Assembly: GCA_026645375.1 (NCBI GenBank) | Contig: JAPFFX010000389.1 | Location: 1-32,752 of the forward strand | Origin: Citricoccus sp. WCRC_4 | GTDB lineage: Bacteria; Actinomycetota; Actinomycetes; Actinomycetales; Micrococcaceae | DNA length: 32,752 bases | Direction: 5' to 3' | In this document: positions 8,345 through 17,288 of the stretch, in pieces | How positions within the stretch are numbered: the first letter of the stretch is position 1 | Layout: every line of letters begins with the position of its first letter | Program-made: the position numbers and the translations under genes | The notes under the pieces: generated by a model | The model's input: the letters and a program-made list of their open reading frames with translations, nothing else | Told to the model about the DNA's origin: nothing | Databases searched by the model: none

Positions 8345-10164
8345 GACGAGACCGGCTTGGGGGCCCCGTAGATCTCCTCGACGAGGGACTCGAAGTCCTC
8401 CAGGACCACGTTGCGCTTGATCTTCAGAGACGGGGTCATCTGGCCGGACTCGATGGAGAAGTCCACGGGGACGATCCGGAACGCCCGGATCGACTCCGCC
8501 TTAGACACCGTCTCGTTGGCCTTGTCGATCACCGACTGGATGTGGTCGAGGACGACCGGGTGCGTGGCGAGCTGGTCCATCGGGGTGTCCGCGGGAAGAC
8601 CGTGCTGGCCCAGCCAGCCCGGCAGGATGTCCGCGTCCAGGGTGACGAGGGCGGACACGAACGGCCGCTGGTCGCCCACCACGACGCACTGGGAGACCAC
8701 GGCATCCGCGCGGATCTGGTCCTCCAGCAGCGCCGGCACCACGTTCTTCCCGGACGCCGTGACGATGATGTCCTTCTTCCGCCCGGTGATCGTGAGGTAA
8801 CCCTCGTCGTCCAGGTCCCCGATGTCCCCGGTGTGGAGCCAGCCGTCCACCAGGTCCTTCTCGGTGAGGTCCGGACGATTGTGGTAGCCGCGCATCACGC
8901 AGACGCCCCGGGCCAGGATCTCCCCGTCCTCGGCGATGCGCACCCCGTTGCCCGGGATCGGGGGGCCTACGGTGCCGATCTTCACGCCGTGCGGGACGTT
9001 GACCGTCACCGGCGCCGTGGTCTCGGTCAGGCCGTAGCCCTCCATGATGTTGACGCCGATGCCGTGGAAGAAGTGGCCCAGGCGTGCACCCAGGGGGCCG
9101 CCGCCGGACACGGCGTGGGTGACCTGCCCGCCCATGGCCTCACGGATCTTCCCGTAGAGCAGCTTCTCGAACACCGCGTGCTTGACGCGCAACACCAGCG
9201 GGACCCTGCCGGCACTCTGCGCCGTGGAATAGTCGATGGCGGTCTGGGCGCCGGCCGCGAAGACCTTGCCCTTGCCCCCCGTCTCCGCCTTGAGCTGTGC
9301 GGAGTTGTAGACCTTCTCGAAGACCCGGGGCACGGCGAGCAGGAAGGTGGGCCGGAAGGACTGCAGGTCCGGGACCAGCTGCTTGAGGTCGGCGGTGTGG
9401 CCCACCTTGGTGCCCGCCGCCAACGCCAGCACGGAGATGAAGCGGGCGAAGACGTGCGCGAGTGGGATGAACATCACGGTGCTGGCCTGCGGGTTGACGA
9501 CATCGCCCAGGTTCGTCCCCAGGGTCTGCAGGCTCAGCTCGGCGAAGTTGCCGTGGGTGAGTTCGCAGCCCTTCGGCTTGCCGGTCGTGCCGGAGGTGTA
9601 GATGATGGTCGCCAGGTCGGTCAGGGCGGCGGCGGAACGGCGGGACTCCATGGTGGCCTCGTCCGGTCCGCGCTCGGCCAGCCGACGCAGCTCGTCGAGA
9701 CCGTCGTCCTCGATCAGCCAGCTGGCGACCAGCGGATCCAGCTGCTCCTGCCGGACGGCGGTGTCCACGACGCCCTGGTGCCGTGAGGTGTCACAGACGA
9801 CCGCCCGCACGTTGGCGTCGGAGATGATCCAGGCGACCTGGCTGGGGGAGGACGTCTCGTAGATCGGGACGGTGACGGCGCCGGCGTACCAGATGGCCAC
9901 GTCCATCAGGGTCCACTCGTAGCGGGTGGGGGCCATGATCCCCACGCGGTCCCCCGGTTCCAGGCCGGCGGCGGCCAGGCCGCGCGCGAGGGTGCGGACA
10001 TCGTCGCGGAACTCGCTGGCGCTGACGTCGGTCCACTCGGCCGGGGCGGTCTGCCGTGCGAACAGGGGGCGCCGCGGATCGGCCAGGACCTGTTGCTCCA
10101 CCAGGTCCGTGATGTTCATGTCCCGGGGGACGTCAACGACGGGAGGGGAGATGTATTCCTTCAA
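8341..10164 (-). CDS. Long-chain fatty-acid-CoA ligase, FadD15-like
   Basis: AMP-binding motif IIYTSGTTGKPKGCELTH, GYGLTE, HTGDIG. TTG start preceded by AGGAG. Confidence 0.92.
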   Translation of the reverse strand: MKEYISPPVVDVPRDMNITDLVEQQVLADPRRPLFARQTAPAEWTDVSASEFRDDVRTLARGLAAAGLEPGDRVGIMAPTRYEWTLMDVAIWYAGAVTVPIYETSSPSQVAWIISDANVRAVVCDTSRHQGVVDTAVRQEQLDPLVASWLIEDDGLDELRRLAERGPDEATMESRRSAAALTDLATIIYTSGTTGKPKGCELTHGNFAELSLQTLGTNLGDVVNPQASTVMFIPLAHVFARFISVLALAAGTKVGHTADLKQLVPDLQSFRPTFLLAVPRVFEKVYNSAQLKAETGGKGKVFAAGAQTAIDYSTAQSAGRVPLVLRVKHAVFEKLLYGKIREAMGGQVTHAVSGGGPLGARLGHFFHGIGVNIMEGYGLTETTAPVTVNVPHGVKIGTVGPPIPGNGVRIAEDGEILARGVCVMRGYHNRPDLTEKDLVDGWLHTGDIGDLDDEGYLTITGRKKDIIVTASGKNVVPALLEDQIRADAVVSQCVVVGDQRPFVSALVTLDADILPGWLGQHGLPADTPMDQLATHPVVLDHIQSVIDKANETVSKAESIRAFRIVPVDFSIESGQMTPSLKIKRNVVLEDFESLVEEIYGAPKPVSS

Positions 10165-10309
10165 CGTTCGCTCCTGGTGATCGACGGTAGCCGCCTGCGT
10201 GGCAGAGTGGTGGTCCTGGGTGCAGGCCGTCCGGGGCGGGGGGTCCCCATGATCTCCGACCCTACCGGAGGGGCCGCGGCCGGTGTGTCCTGCACCACAG
10301 GAAATATTC

Positions 10310-10321
10310 TACTCATGAGTA
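10310..10321. promoter_or_regulatory. 12-bp perfect palindrome TACTCATGAGTA, operator-like
   Basis: It lies in an AT-rich island between divergent fadD and the ROK kinase, abutting a putative -10 TATTCT (10305-10310). Confidence 0.4.
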
Positions 10322-10378
10322 ACTTCGGTTGTCAGCACGATGGTGGGACGGGCGGTCCGGAAGGCAGTGGACGGGAAG

Positions 10379-11455
10379 ATGGGCGGATCTGCACACCCGG
10401 GGGCGCCGGTGGCCGCTGCCATCGGCCTCGACGTCGGAGGCGGGGCGGTCAAGGCCGGGGCGGTCCTGCTGGACGGCCGCGGCCGGCTGATGCCCACGCT
10501 CACGGAGGTCCGGGTCAGCCACCACCTCGAGGCGGACGGGTCCGGCCTGAGTGCCCTGTGCGTTCACACGGCGCGGCAGCTGTTCCAGGCCCTGGAGGCC
10601 AGCTGGCCGGGCGTGCCCGTGCCGTGGGGAGTCTCCGCCGCCGCCTGGATCGACCCGCGCAACGGCACCGCCGTCTTCAGCCCACACCTGATGGGGTGGC
10701 GCCAGCGGCCCCTGCCCCACGACCTGGGCGCGGCCCTGTCGGAGGCGACCGGACTGCCCGCCGCCGCACAGACGGCCGCCCGCGCATCCCGCGGTACCGT
10801 CCCGTTGCCCGCGGTCGTCAATGACGCGGATGCGGCGGCCTGGGCGGAGGCCCGACTGGGGGACTCGGGTATCCCGCCGGCGGATCCGGGCCTGGTCGAC
10901 CGGCCGGACCGGATGGTCATGGTCGCCATCGGCACCGGCATCGGGGGCGCGCTGGTGCAGGACGGGGTCGTGGACGTCGGCGCGCACGGGATGGCCGGGG
11001 AGTTCGGGCACATGACCGTGGACCCCTCGGGGCTGCCGTGCCCCTGCGGGAACACCGGCTGCTGGGAACTGCTCGTCTCCGCCGAGGCCCTGGCCGCGCG
11101 CGCCGGTCGCCCCTCCGCCCGACCGGTCCTCGACGACGCATTGCGCGGGGATCCGCGCGCCGTGCGGGCGGTGCAGGAGACGGGGCGGTGGCTGGGCCGC
11201 GGACTGGCCACCCTGGCCGCCGTGCTGGACCCCTCCCGGTTCGTCATCGGCGGCGGGGTCGGCGTCGCCGGTGACCTCCTGCTGGAGCCGGCACGGGCGG
11301 AACTGGCCCGCCACATCCCCGGCGGGCGACGGCGTCCGATCCCGTCCGTGATGGTCGCGAGCCTGGGCAACCGGGCCGGCTGGCTGGGCGCGGCAGGGGT
11401 GGCGCTCGAGCGCGCCGGCTGGTCCGTGAGGGGGGCGGCCGCCTCGGGGCAGTGA
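10379..11455 (+). CDS. ROK-family sugar kinase
   Basis: AIGLDVGGGAVKAG, MVAIGTGIGGALVQDG, GEFGHMTVDPSGLPCPCGNTGCWE (ROK zinc-binding motif). The start codon is uncertain (10340 or 10379). Confidence 0.88.
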   Translation: MGGSAHPGAPVAAAIGLDVGGGAVKAGAVLLDGRGRLMPTLTEVRVSHHLEADGSGLSALCVHTARQLFQALEASWPGVPVPWGVSAAAWIDPRNGTAVFSPHLMGWRQRPLPHDLGAALSEATGLPAAAQTAARASRGTVPLPAVVNDADAAAWAEARLGDSGIPPADPGLVDRPDRMVMVAIGTGIGGALVQDGVVDVGAHGMAGEFGHMTVDPSGLPCPCGNTGCWELLVSAEALAARAGRPSARPVLDDALRGDPRAVRAVQETGRWLGRGLATLAAVLDPSRFVIGGGVGVAGDLLLEPARAELARHIPGGRRRPIPSVMVASLGNRAGWLGAAGVALERAGWSVRGAAASGQ

Positions 11456-11468
11456 CCGGTCGCGCGGC

Positions 11469-11966
11469 TCAGACCTGCGCGCCGTCGTCTCCGGGGCCGT
11501 CCCGGTCCGCGTCCCGCGGCAGCGCGAAGAAGAGCCCGACGGCGCCCGCCACGAACGCGGCGATCAGCACCGCGAGCACGAGTCCGGGCACGGAGGGCCA
11601 GAGGATCGCCGTGAGCAACAGGGCCGCCGGTGCCCCGGCCACCCCGATCATGCTCAGCACGATGGCCGGGTTGCCCGAGCCGAGCGCGGGGGGTTCGGGC
11701 GGGACGAAGTCCCCGTCGTCCTCGTCCGCCGAGTAGTCGCGTGGACCCCACTCCCGGGCGGGGGGCGCGGACTCCTCGCGGTCCGGCGCCTCCGGATCCG
11801 GTCCGGCCGGCCCGGCCGCGGTCGACGCCGGCCACGCCGGATCCCGGGCACCGGCGTCCAGGGGGCCCAGCCCGGCGATGATCTCCTGCCACTGGCGGTC
11901 GACGTCGTCCGGGTCCCGGTGCTCGGGATCGCTGCCCTCGTGGTCGCGGTCCAGGGGTTCAGCCAT
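11469..11966 (-). CDS. Hypothetical protein with two predicted C-terminal TM helices
   Basis: NPAIVLSMIGVAGAPAALLLTAILWPSVPGLVLAVLIAAFVAGAVGLFFALPR. Start ATG 11966 overlaps the 3' end of the upstream hydrolase gene. Confidence 0.6.
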   Translation of the reverse strand: MAEPLDRDHEGSDPEHRDPDDVDRQWQEIIAGLGPLDAGARDPAWPASTAAGPAGPDPEAPDREESAPPAREWGPRDYSADEDDGDFVPPEPPALGSGNPAIVLSMIGVAGAPAALLLTAILWPSVPGLVLAVLIAAFVAGAVGLFFALPRDADRDGPGDDGAQV

Positions 11967-12750
11967 GGACATCGACCCGTCCACGTAGCAGCTCGGCGAT
12001 GAACCGGACCGACTCGTCCTCGATGACCCCCGCGTCCCAGTCCAGGGTGGCCACGTGCAAGCTGTTGTGGAGCGGCCGGACGGTCAGCAATCCCGGGGCC
12101 AGGCCGCGGCGGAGGGCGGTCATGGAGGAATGGGGCACCACGTGGTCCGTGGTGGACCGGAACGCCAGGACCGGTGCCGTGATCCGCGGCAGTCCCGCGC
12201 GGACGGCGGCCTGGAGGGCGCCGACCTGCTGGACGGCTGCCACCGGGGTGCGCGGGTAGGCCTGCTCGTCCACCCCGGGGCGCGCAGCGTCATTGGCGAT
12301 CGGGGCCACGCTGCGGACGGCGTACTTGAGCACTCTCGCCAGCGGGGCCGCCGGGGAGGCGAAGCGCAGTCCGGGATTCACCACGACGACGCCGGACACC
12401 GGCCGGTGGGCGGCCGCATCGAGGGCGAGCGCGCCGCCCATGGACAGTCCGGCGACGACCACGCGCCCGTGCAGGGCGAACAGGCGGTCCACCGTGTCCC
12501 GCGCGGTGGTCCGCCACTCGTCGGCACTGACGACTCGGAGGTCCTGCCACCGGGTCCCGTGGCCGGGCAACAGCGGGACCTCCACGTGCGCTCCCGCCGA
12601 GGCCAGGGCGTGGGCCCAGCCGGTCACGGACACGGGACCGGAGGTGAACCCGTGGAACAGGGCGACCCCCGTCGAACCGGACCCCGCGGCCGCGGCCAGG
12701 GGGCCGTCGTCAGCGCCGTGGAGGGACAGCGCCCGCTGGTGGGCGATCAT
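11959..12750 (-). CDS. Alpha/beta hydrolase (carboxylesterase/monoacylglycerol lipase-like)
   Basis: VALFHGFTSGPVSVTGWA, nucleophile elbow VAGLSMGGALALD, HNSLHVATLDWD. ATG at 12750 sits 6 nt after TACGCT. Confidence 0.85.
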   Translation of the reverse strand: MIAHQRALSLHGADDGPLAAAAGSGSTGVALFHGFTSGPVSVTGWAHALASAGAHVEVPLLPGHGTRWQDLRVVSADEWRTTARDTVDRLFALHGRVVVAGLSMGGALALDAAAHRPVSGVVVVNPGLRFASPAAPLARVLKYAVRSVAPIANDAARPGVDEQAYPRTPVAAVQQVGALQAAVRAGLPRITAPVLAFRSTTDHVVPHSSMTALRRGLAPGLLTVRPLHNSLHVATLDWDAGVIEDESVRFIAELLRGRVDVHG

Positions 12751-12834
12751 GTCCCCAGCGTAGCGTCCCGGCCCCCCGGGATCGCTCCCTAGACTGGGAA
12801 CGGTCCACGCCGCCGCCCTGAGAGGAAGACCATC

Positions 12835-13533
12835 GTGTTCTACTGGTTCGCCAAGACCTTCGTGGTGGCCCCCGTGACGAACCTCGTGTTCCGGCCCTGG
12901 GTGAAGGGCCTGGGCAACGTCCCCGACGAGGGTGGGGCCATCCTGGCCAGCAACCACCTCTCGGTGTCCGACTCGATCTTCATGCCGTCCCAACTCGGCC
13001 GCCAGGTCCACTTCCTGGCGAAGATGGAGTACTTCACGGGCAGGGGGGTCAAGGGGTGGCTGACCCGGAAATTCTTCGAGGCCACCAATCAGCTGCCGAT
13101 GGACCGTGCAGGCGGGCAGGCCTCCCTGGACTCCCTGCGCTCCGGACTCGAGGTGCTGCAGGAGGGCAAGCTGCTCGGCATCTACCCGGAGGGCACCCGC
13201 AGCCCGGACGGCCGGCTGTACCGGGGCAAGCTCGGCGTGGCGAAGCTGGCCCTGAACGCGCGGGTCCCGGTCGTGCCGATCGCGATGATCGGCACGGACA
13301 AGGTCCAGCCGATCGGCAGGACCATCCCGAACATCCGCCGCGTGGGCATGATCTTCGGCCCCCCGCTCGACTTCTCCGAGTACTACGACCGCGCCGGCGA
13401 CCGCTTCGTCGAGCGCCAGGTCACCGATCAGGTCATGGAGGCCATCCGGCGCCTGTCGGGTCAGGAGTACGTGGACGTGTACGCCGCCACCGTGAAGAAC
13501 GCGCCCCCGGCGGACGGCCGTGACGTCGGTTGA
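12835..13533 (+). CDS. 1-acyl-sn-glycerol-3-phosphate acyltransferase (PlsC family)
   Basis: ILASNHLSVSDSIFMP (N-H-x4-D variant), GIYPEGTRSPDG. GTG start. Confidence 0.88.
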   Translation: MFYWFAKTFVVAPVTNLVFRPWVKGLGNVPDEGGAILASNHLSVSDSIFMPSQLGRQVHFLAKMEYFTGRGVKGWLTRKFFEATNQLPMDRAGGQASLDSLRSGLEVLQEGKLLGIYPEGTRSPDGRLYRGKLGVAKLALNARVPVVPIAMIGTDKVQPIGRTIPNIRRVGMIFGPPLDFSEYYDRAGDRFVERQVTDQVMEAIRRLSGQEYVDVYAATVKNAPPADGRDVG

Positions 13534-13612
13534 GCGCGAGGCCGGGCCGGCGCCCGGGCGCCGGACGCCCGCGGAGGGGTGGGGGGCGGTAGGAGATCGT
13601 CACGTGGACGTG

Positions 13613-13629
13613 GGAACGGCAACCGTTCC
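13613..13629. promoter_or_regulatory. Perfect inverted repeat GGAACGG-caa-CCGTTCC upstream of the aroG -10
   Basis: Arms 13613-13619 and 13623-13629. Putative -10 TACCCT is at 13631-13636 and ATG is 6 nt further on. Confidence 0.5.
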
Positions 13630-13642
13630 GTACCCTTGGAGC

Positions 13643-15046
13643 ATGATTTCTGATCCCCGCACCGATACCCCGGCCTTCGGCTCAGCCCAGTCCAATGGGG
13701 CCGCCGACTATCCCGGCCTGGACACGTGGCGGGAGAAGCCGATCACCCAGCAGCCCACCTGGGAGGACCGGGACGCCTTCGCCGAGGTGATGACGGAACT
13801 GTCCTCCGCCCCTCCGCTGGTGTTCGCCGGTGAGGTCGACGTGCTGCGCACCCAGTTGGCCGCCGCGGCACGGGGCGAGGCGTTCCTGCTCCAGGGTGGT
13901 GACTGCGCCGAGACCTTCGCCGGGGCCACGGCCAACAAGATCAGCGCCCGCGTGAAGACCATCCTGCAGATGGCCGTGGTGCTCACCTACGGCGCCTCCC
14001 TGCCGGTGGTCAAGATGGGGCGGATGGCCGGTCAGTTCGCCAAGCCGCGTTCCTCGGACACCGAGACGCGGGACGGCGTGACCCTGCCGAGCTTCCGGGG
14101 TGAGATCGTCAACGGCTTCGACTTCACGCCCGAGTCGCGCCGGCACGATCCGCGACGGATGGTGCAGGCCTACAACACCTCCGCCTCGACCCTCAACCTG
14201 GTCCGCGCCTTCACCCAGGGCGGCTTCGCAGACCTCCGGTCCGTGCACGCCTGGAACCAGGGGTTCATGAGGAACCCCGCGTACTCCCGCTACGAGGAAC
14301 TCGCCCAGGAGATCGACCGCGCCGTCCGGTTCATGGACGCCGCCGGCGCCGACTTCGAGGCCCTGCGACGCACCGACTTCTTCACCGCGCACGAGGCCCT
14401 GCTGCTGGACTACGAGCGTCCGTTGACCCGCCTCGACTCGCGCTCGGGTTTGCCGTACGCCACCTCGGGACACTTCCTGTGGATCGGCGAGCGGACCCGT
14501 GACCTGGACGGCGCCCACGTCGAATTCCTCTCCAAGGTGCGCAACCCCATCGGGGTCAAGCTCGGCCCCTCCACGAAGCCCGAGGACGCCCTGGCGCTCA
14601 TCGACAAGCTGGATCCCGAGCGGGAGCCGGGACGGTTGACGTTCATCACGCGCATGGGCGCGGAGAAGATCCGGGAGAACCTGCCCCCGCTGGTCGAGGC
14701 GGTCCGGGACTCGGATGCCACCCCGCTGTGGGTCACCGATCCGATGCACGGCAATACCGTGACCGCTGCGAACGGCTACAAGACCCGCCGCTTCGACGAC
14801 GTCATGAACGAGGTGCGCGGTTTCTTCGAGGTCCACCGCGATGCCGGGACCTACCCGGGCGGGCTGCACGTGGAGATGACGGGCGACGACGTGGCCGAGT
14901 GCCTCGGTGGCTCCGATCCGATCGACGAGTCCGCGTTCGCCGATCGCTACGAGTCCCTCGTGGACCCCCGGCTGAACCACCAGCAGTCCCTGGAGATGGC
15001 CTTCCTGGTCACCGAGGCGCTGTCCCGGTCCGGCCGCGGGGCCTGA
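13643..15046 (+). CDS. aroG: 3-deoxy-7-phosphoheptulonate synthase, class II
   Basis: LLQGGDCAETFAGATANKI, KMGRMAGQFAKPRSS, PSFRGEIVNGFDF, TDPMHGNTV, GGLHVEMTGDDVAECLGG. Confidence 0.95.
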   Translation: MISDPRTDTPAFGSAQSNGAADYPGLDTWREKPITQQPTWEDRDAFAEVMTELSSAPPLVFAGEVDVLRTQLAAAARGEAFLLQGGDCAETFAGATANKISARVKTILQMAVVLTYGASLPVVKMGRMAGQFAKPRSSDTETRDGVTLPSFRGEIVNGFDFTPESRRHDPRRMVQAYNTSASTLNLVRAFTQGGFADLRSVHAWNQGFMRNPAYSRYEELAQEIDRAVRFMDAAGADFEALRRTDFFTAHEALLLDYERPLTRLDSRSGLPYATSGHFLWIGERTRDLDGAHVEFLSKVRNPIGVKLGPSTKPEDALALIDKLDPEREPGRLTFITRMGAEKIRENLPPLVEAVRDSDATPLWVTDPMHGNTVTAANGYKTRRFDDVMNEVRGFFEVHRDAGTYPGGLHVEMTGDDVAECLGGSDPIDESAFADRYESLVDPRLNHQQSLEMAFLVTEALSRSGRGA

Positions 15047-15100
15047 GCGGGCGGACGCCCCGGAGGCGGGTCCGCCGTCGGCCGGGGCGTCCGCCCCTCA
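15044..15100. terminator. Bidirectional terminator hairpin between convergent aroG and the PASTA kinase
   Basis: Perfect 15-bp arms gggcggacgccccgg (15049-15063) and ccggggcgtccgccc (15082-15096), extended by TGAG/CTCA that includes the aroG stop codon. Confidence 0.75.
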
Positions 15101-15118
15101 GGTCGCGGCGCAGCCGCG

Positions 15119-17242
15119 TCAGAGGATGATGATGCGGACGGTCGAGCCCGGACGGGCCTGGCTGCCGGGCTCGGGAGTCTGACGGCGGACCGTGCCCTCC
15201 CGGTCTCCGAGGAGCTCCCCGAGGATCTCCGTCTCCTCCACGGTGAAGCCGGCATCCTCGAGGAGCTGGCGGGCGCGTCCCGCGGGCTGACCGGTCACGT
15301 CGGGCACCGTGACGAAGGCCGGTCCGGCGGAGACCACGACGGCGACCGGATGGCCGCCGCGCAGGCTCGCCCCGGCGCCGGGTTCCTGGCGGACCACCAG
15401 CCCTCGGTCCACGGTGTCCGAGTGCTCCGTGGAGACCCGGCCCAGGCTCAATCCCGCTCCGACGAGTGCGCGGGAGGCCTCCTCGCGCGCCAGGCCGGTG
15501 ACGTCCGGCACGTCGAACAGTTCCGGTCCCAGGGACACGGTGACCAGCACGGTGTTGAACCTGCGCAGCTCGGTGCCGGGACCCGGATCGGTGGAGATCA
15601 CGCTGTCCGCGGCCACGACGTCATGGTGGACGCTGGTCAGCGAGTAACCGACCCCCGTCTGCTGCAACTCCTCCACCGCCGCGGTCTTGCTGTGTCCCTC
15701 CACGTCCGGGACGATCACCAGGGCCCCCGGTCCGGAACCGAAGAACCAGCCGGCCAGGACCAGCCCCGCCGTCAGGATCAGGACGACGGCCGCCCAGATC
15801 CACATCCGTGTCCCGCTCCGCCGGCCCAGGTCCTCGGTGGGGGTGCGGGCACGCCGGATCGCCTGGCGTCGCTGCCGCCGCGTCGAGGGCGGCTTGGAGG
15901 ACCTGCCGGGGGAAGGGGGAAGCAGCGGACCGGGGACGGTGCCGCGTTCCTGGGCCGGGGATGCCGGGACGGCTGCACCGGTCCCGGAGTGCCCGGCGCC
16001 GCCGGGGCGACGTCCCGGGTCCGGCGGCAGGCTCGGCAGGACGGAGGTGCGCTGGGTGCCCGGTGCGGGTAGGACCGTGGTGACGCCGGGATCCAGGGCC
16101 TCCGTGGCGCCGTCGTCACCGATCACGTCCGTGGCATCCCCCGATGTCTCGCCGCGGTCCTCGTCCCGGTACCCGTCCTCCCCGTATCCGTCGTCCTGGT
16201 ACCCGTCATCGATGACGGGCTCCCGGGCGTTCACCGTGGGGGTCACGGCCCCGAGGGCCTCGGTGGCCTGGCCACCTGCCCGGGCCTGGTCGTCCGGATC
16301 CGCGCGCACCCCCCGGAGCGCCTCCGTGGACCGTTCCCCGGCCGTCCCGGCCGCGACGACCGGTGGCTCGAAATCGAGGTCCGCGTCCGCCATCGTGGAG
16401 CGCAGGTGCCGGATCTCGGTGAGCAGTACGCCGGCGTCTGCCGGCCGGTCCCGCGCGTTCTGGGCGGTGCACCACAGCACGAGCCGGTCGAGGGCGTCGG
16501 CGAGTCCGGGGATGCGGCGGGAGGGCGGCGGGACCTCGTTGTTGACGTGCTGATAGGCGACCTGGATGGGCGAGGAGCCGACGAACGGCTGCCGCCCGGT
16601 GAGCATCTCATAGGCCATGATGCCGACCGCGTAGATGTCGCTGCGTTCATCGGCGGGGGATCCGCTCACCAGCTCCGGGGAGATGTAGGCCACGGTGCCC
16701 ACGAGGGCCGCCCCGATGCCCGTGAAGTCGGTGGTCGCCCGGGCGAGGCCGAAGTCGGCCACCTTGATCTGCCCGTCGCGGGACACCAGGACATTCTCCG
16801 GCTTCATGTCCCGGTGGACCAGTCCTGCCCGGTGGGCCGCCGCGAGCCCGTCCACGATGGCCTCGAGATAGGCCAGGGCCACCCGTGGGGTCATCGCCCG
16901 GCGGCGCTGCAGCACGGTCCGGAGCGTGTACCCGGGGACGTACTCCATCACGAGATAGGCGAGGTCCCCGTCGGGGCTCTCGTCCACGCCCTGGTCCAGG
17001 ACGTTGACGACGTGCGGGTGGGACAGCCGGGCCGCCGTCTTGGCCTCGAGCTCGAACCGTTCCACCAGCGCCGGGTTCTCGGCCAGGTGGGGGTACAGCA
17101 CCTTCAGGGCGACCTCGCGGTCCAGGCGCCGGTCGACCGCCAGGTACACCGTGGACATACCGCCCCGGGCCAGGCGGGACCGTATCTCGTACCGTCCCTC
17201 GATGACGGTCCCGTTCAAGGGGTCGGTGCGGCGTTCCTTCAC
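15119..17242 (-). CDS. Ser/Thr protein kinase with C-terminal TM and three PASTA domains (PknL-locus kinase)
   Basis: GRYEIRSRLARGGMSTVYLAVD, VHRDMKPENVLV, DFGLA; TM IWAAVVLILTAGLVLAGWF; three PASTA units (VPDVEGHS..., VPDVTGLA..., VPDVTGQP...). Confidence 0.93.
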   Translation of the reverse strand: MKERRTDPLNGTVIEGRYEIRSRLARGGMSTVYLAVDRRLDREVALKVLYPHLAENPALVERFELEAKTAARLSHPHVVNVLDQGVDESPDGDLAYLVMEYVPGYTLRTVLQRRRAMTPRVALAYLEAIVDGLAAAHRAGLVHRDMKPENVLVSRDGQIKVADFGLARATTDFTGIGAALVGTVAYISPELVSGSPADERSDIYAVGIMAYEMLTGRQPFVGSSPIQVAYQHVNNEVPPPSRRIPGLADALDRLVLWCTAQNARDRPADAGVLLTEIRHLRSTMADADLDFEPPVVAAGTAGERSTEALRGVRADPDDQARAGGQATEALGAVTPTVNAREPVIDDGYQDDGYGEDGYRDEDRGETSGDATDVIGDDGATEALDPGVTTVLPAPGTQRTSVLPSLPPDPGRRPGGAGHSGTGAAVPASPAQERGTVPGPLLPPSPGRSSKPPSTRRQRRQAIRRARTPTEDLGRRSGTRMWIWAAVVLILTAGLVLAGWFFGSGPGALVIVPDVEGHSKTAAVEELQQTGVGYSLTSVHHDVVAADSVISTDPGPGTELRRFNTVLVTVSLGPELFDVPDVTGLAREEASRALVGAGLSLGRVSTEHSDTVDRGLVVRQEPGAGASLRGGHPVAVVVSAGPAFVTVPDVTGQPAGRARQLLEDAGFTVEETEILGELLGDREGTVRRQTPEPGSQARPGSTVRIIIL

Positions 17243-17288
17243 CATTACAGGGTAGACCGGGAGCCCGGACGCGCCGGGGACGCGGGGG

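Noticed and set aside
8125-9786. 553-aa plus-strand ORF antisense to fadD
   Set aside because: Shadow ORF of a well-supported acyl-CoA ligase with no domain signature; high-GC artefact.
10315-10824. Leaderless-looking ATG (10315) after TATTCT, frame MSNFGCQHDGGTGG...
   Set aside because: The frame is not that of the ROK kinase, the product is low-complexity, and the spacing from -10 is only 4 nt. The ATG is simply the centre of the TACTCATGAGTA palindrome.
13682-14980. 432-aa minus-strand ORF antisense to aroG
   Set aside because: Shadow ORF with a low-complexity Gly/His/Val/Leu pattern; aroG has clear motifs on the plus strand.
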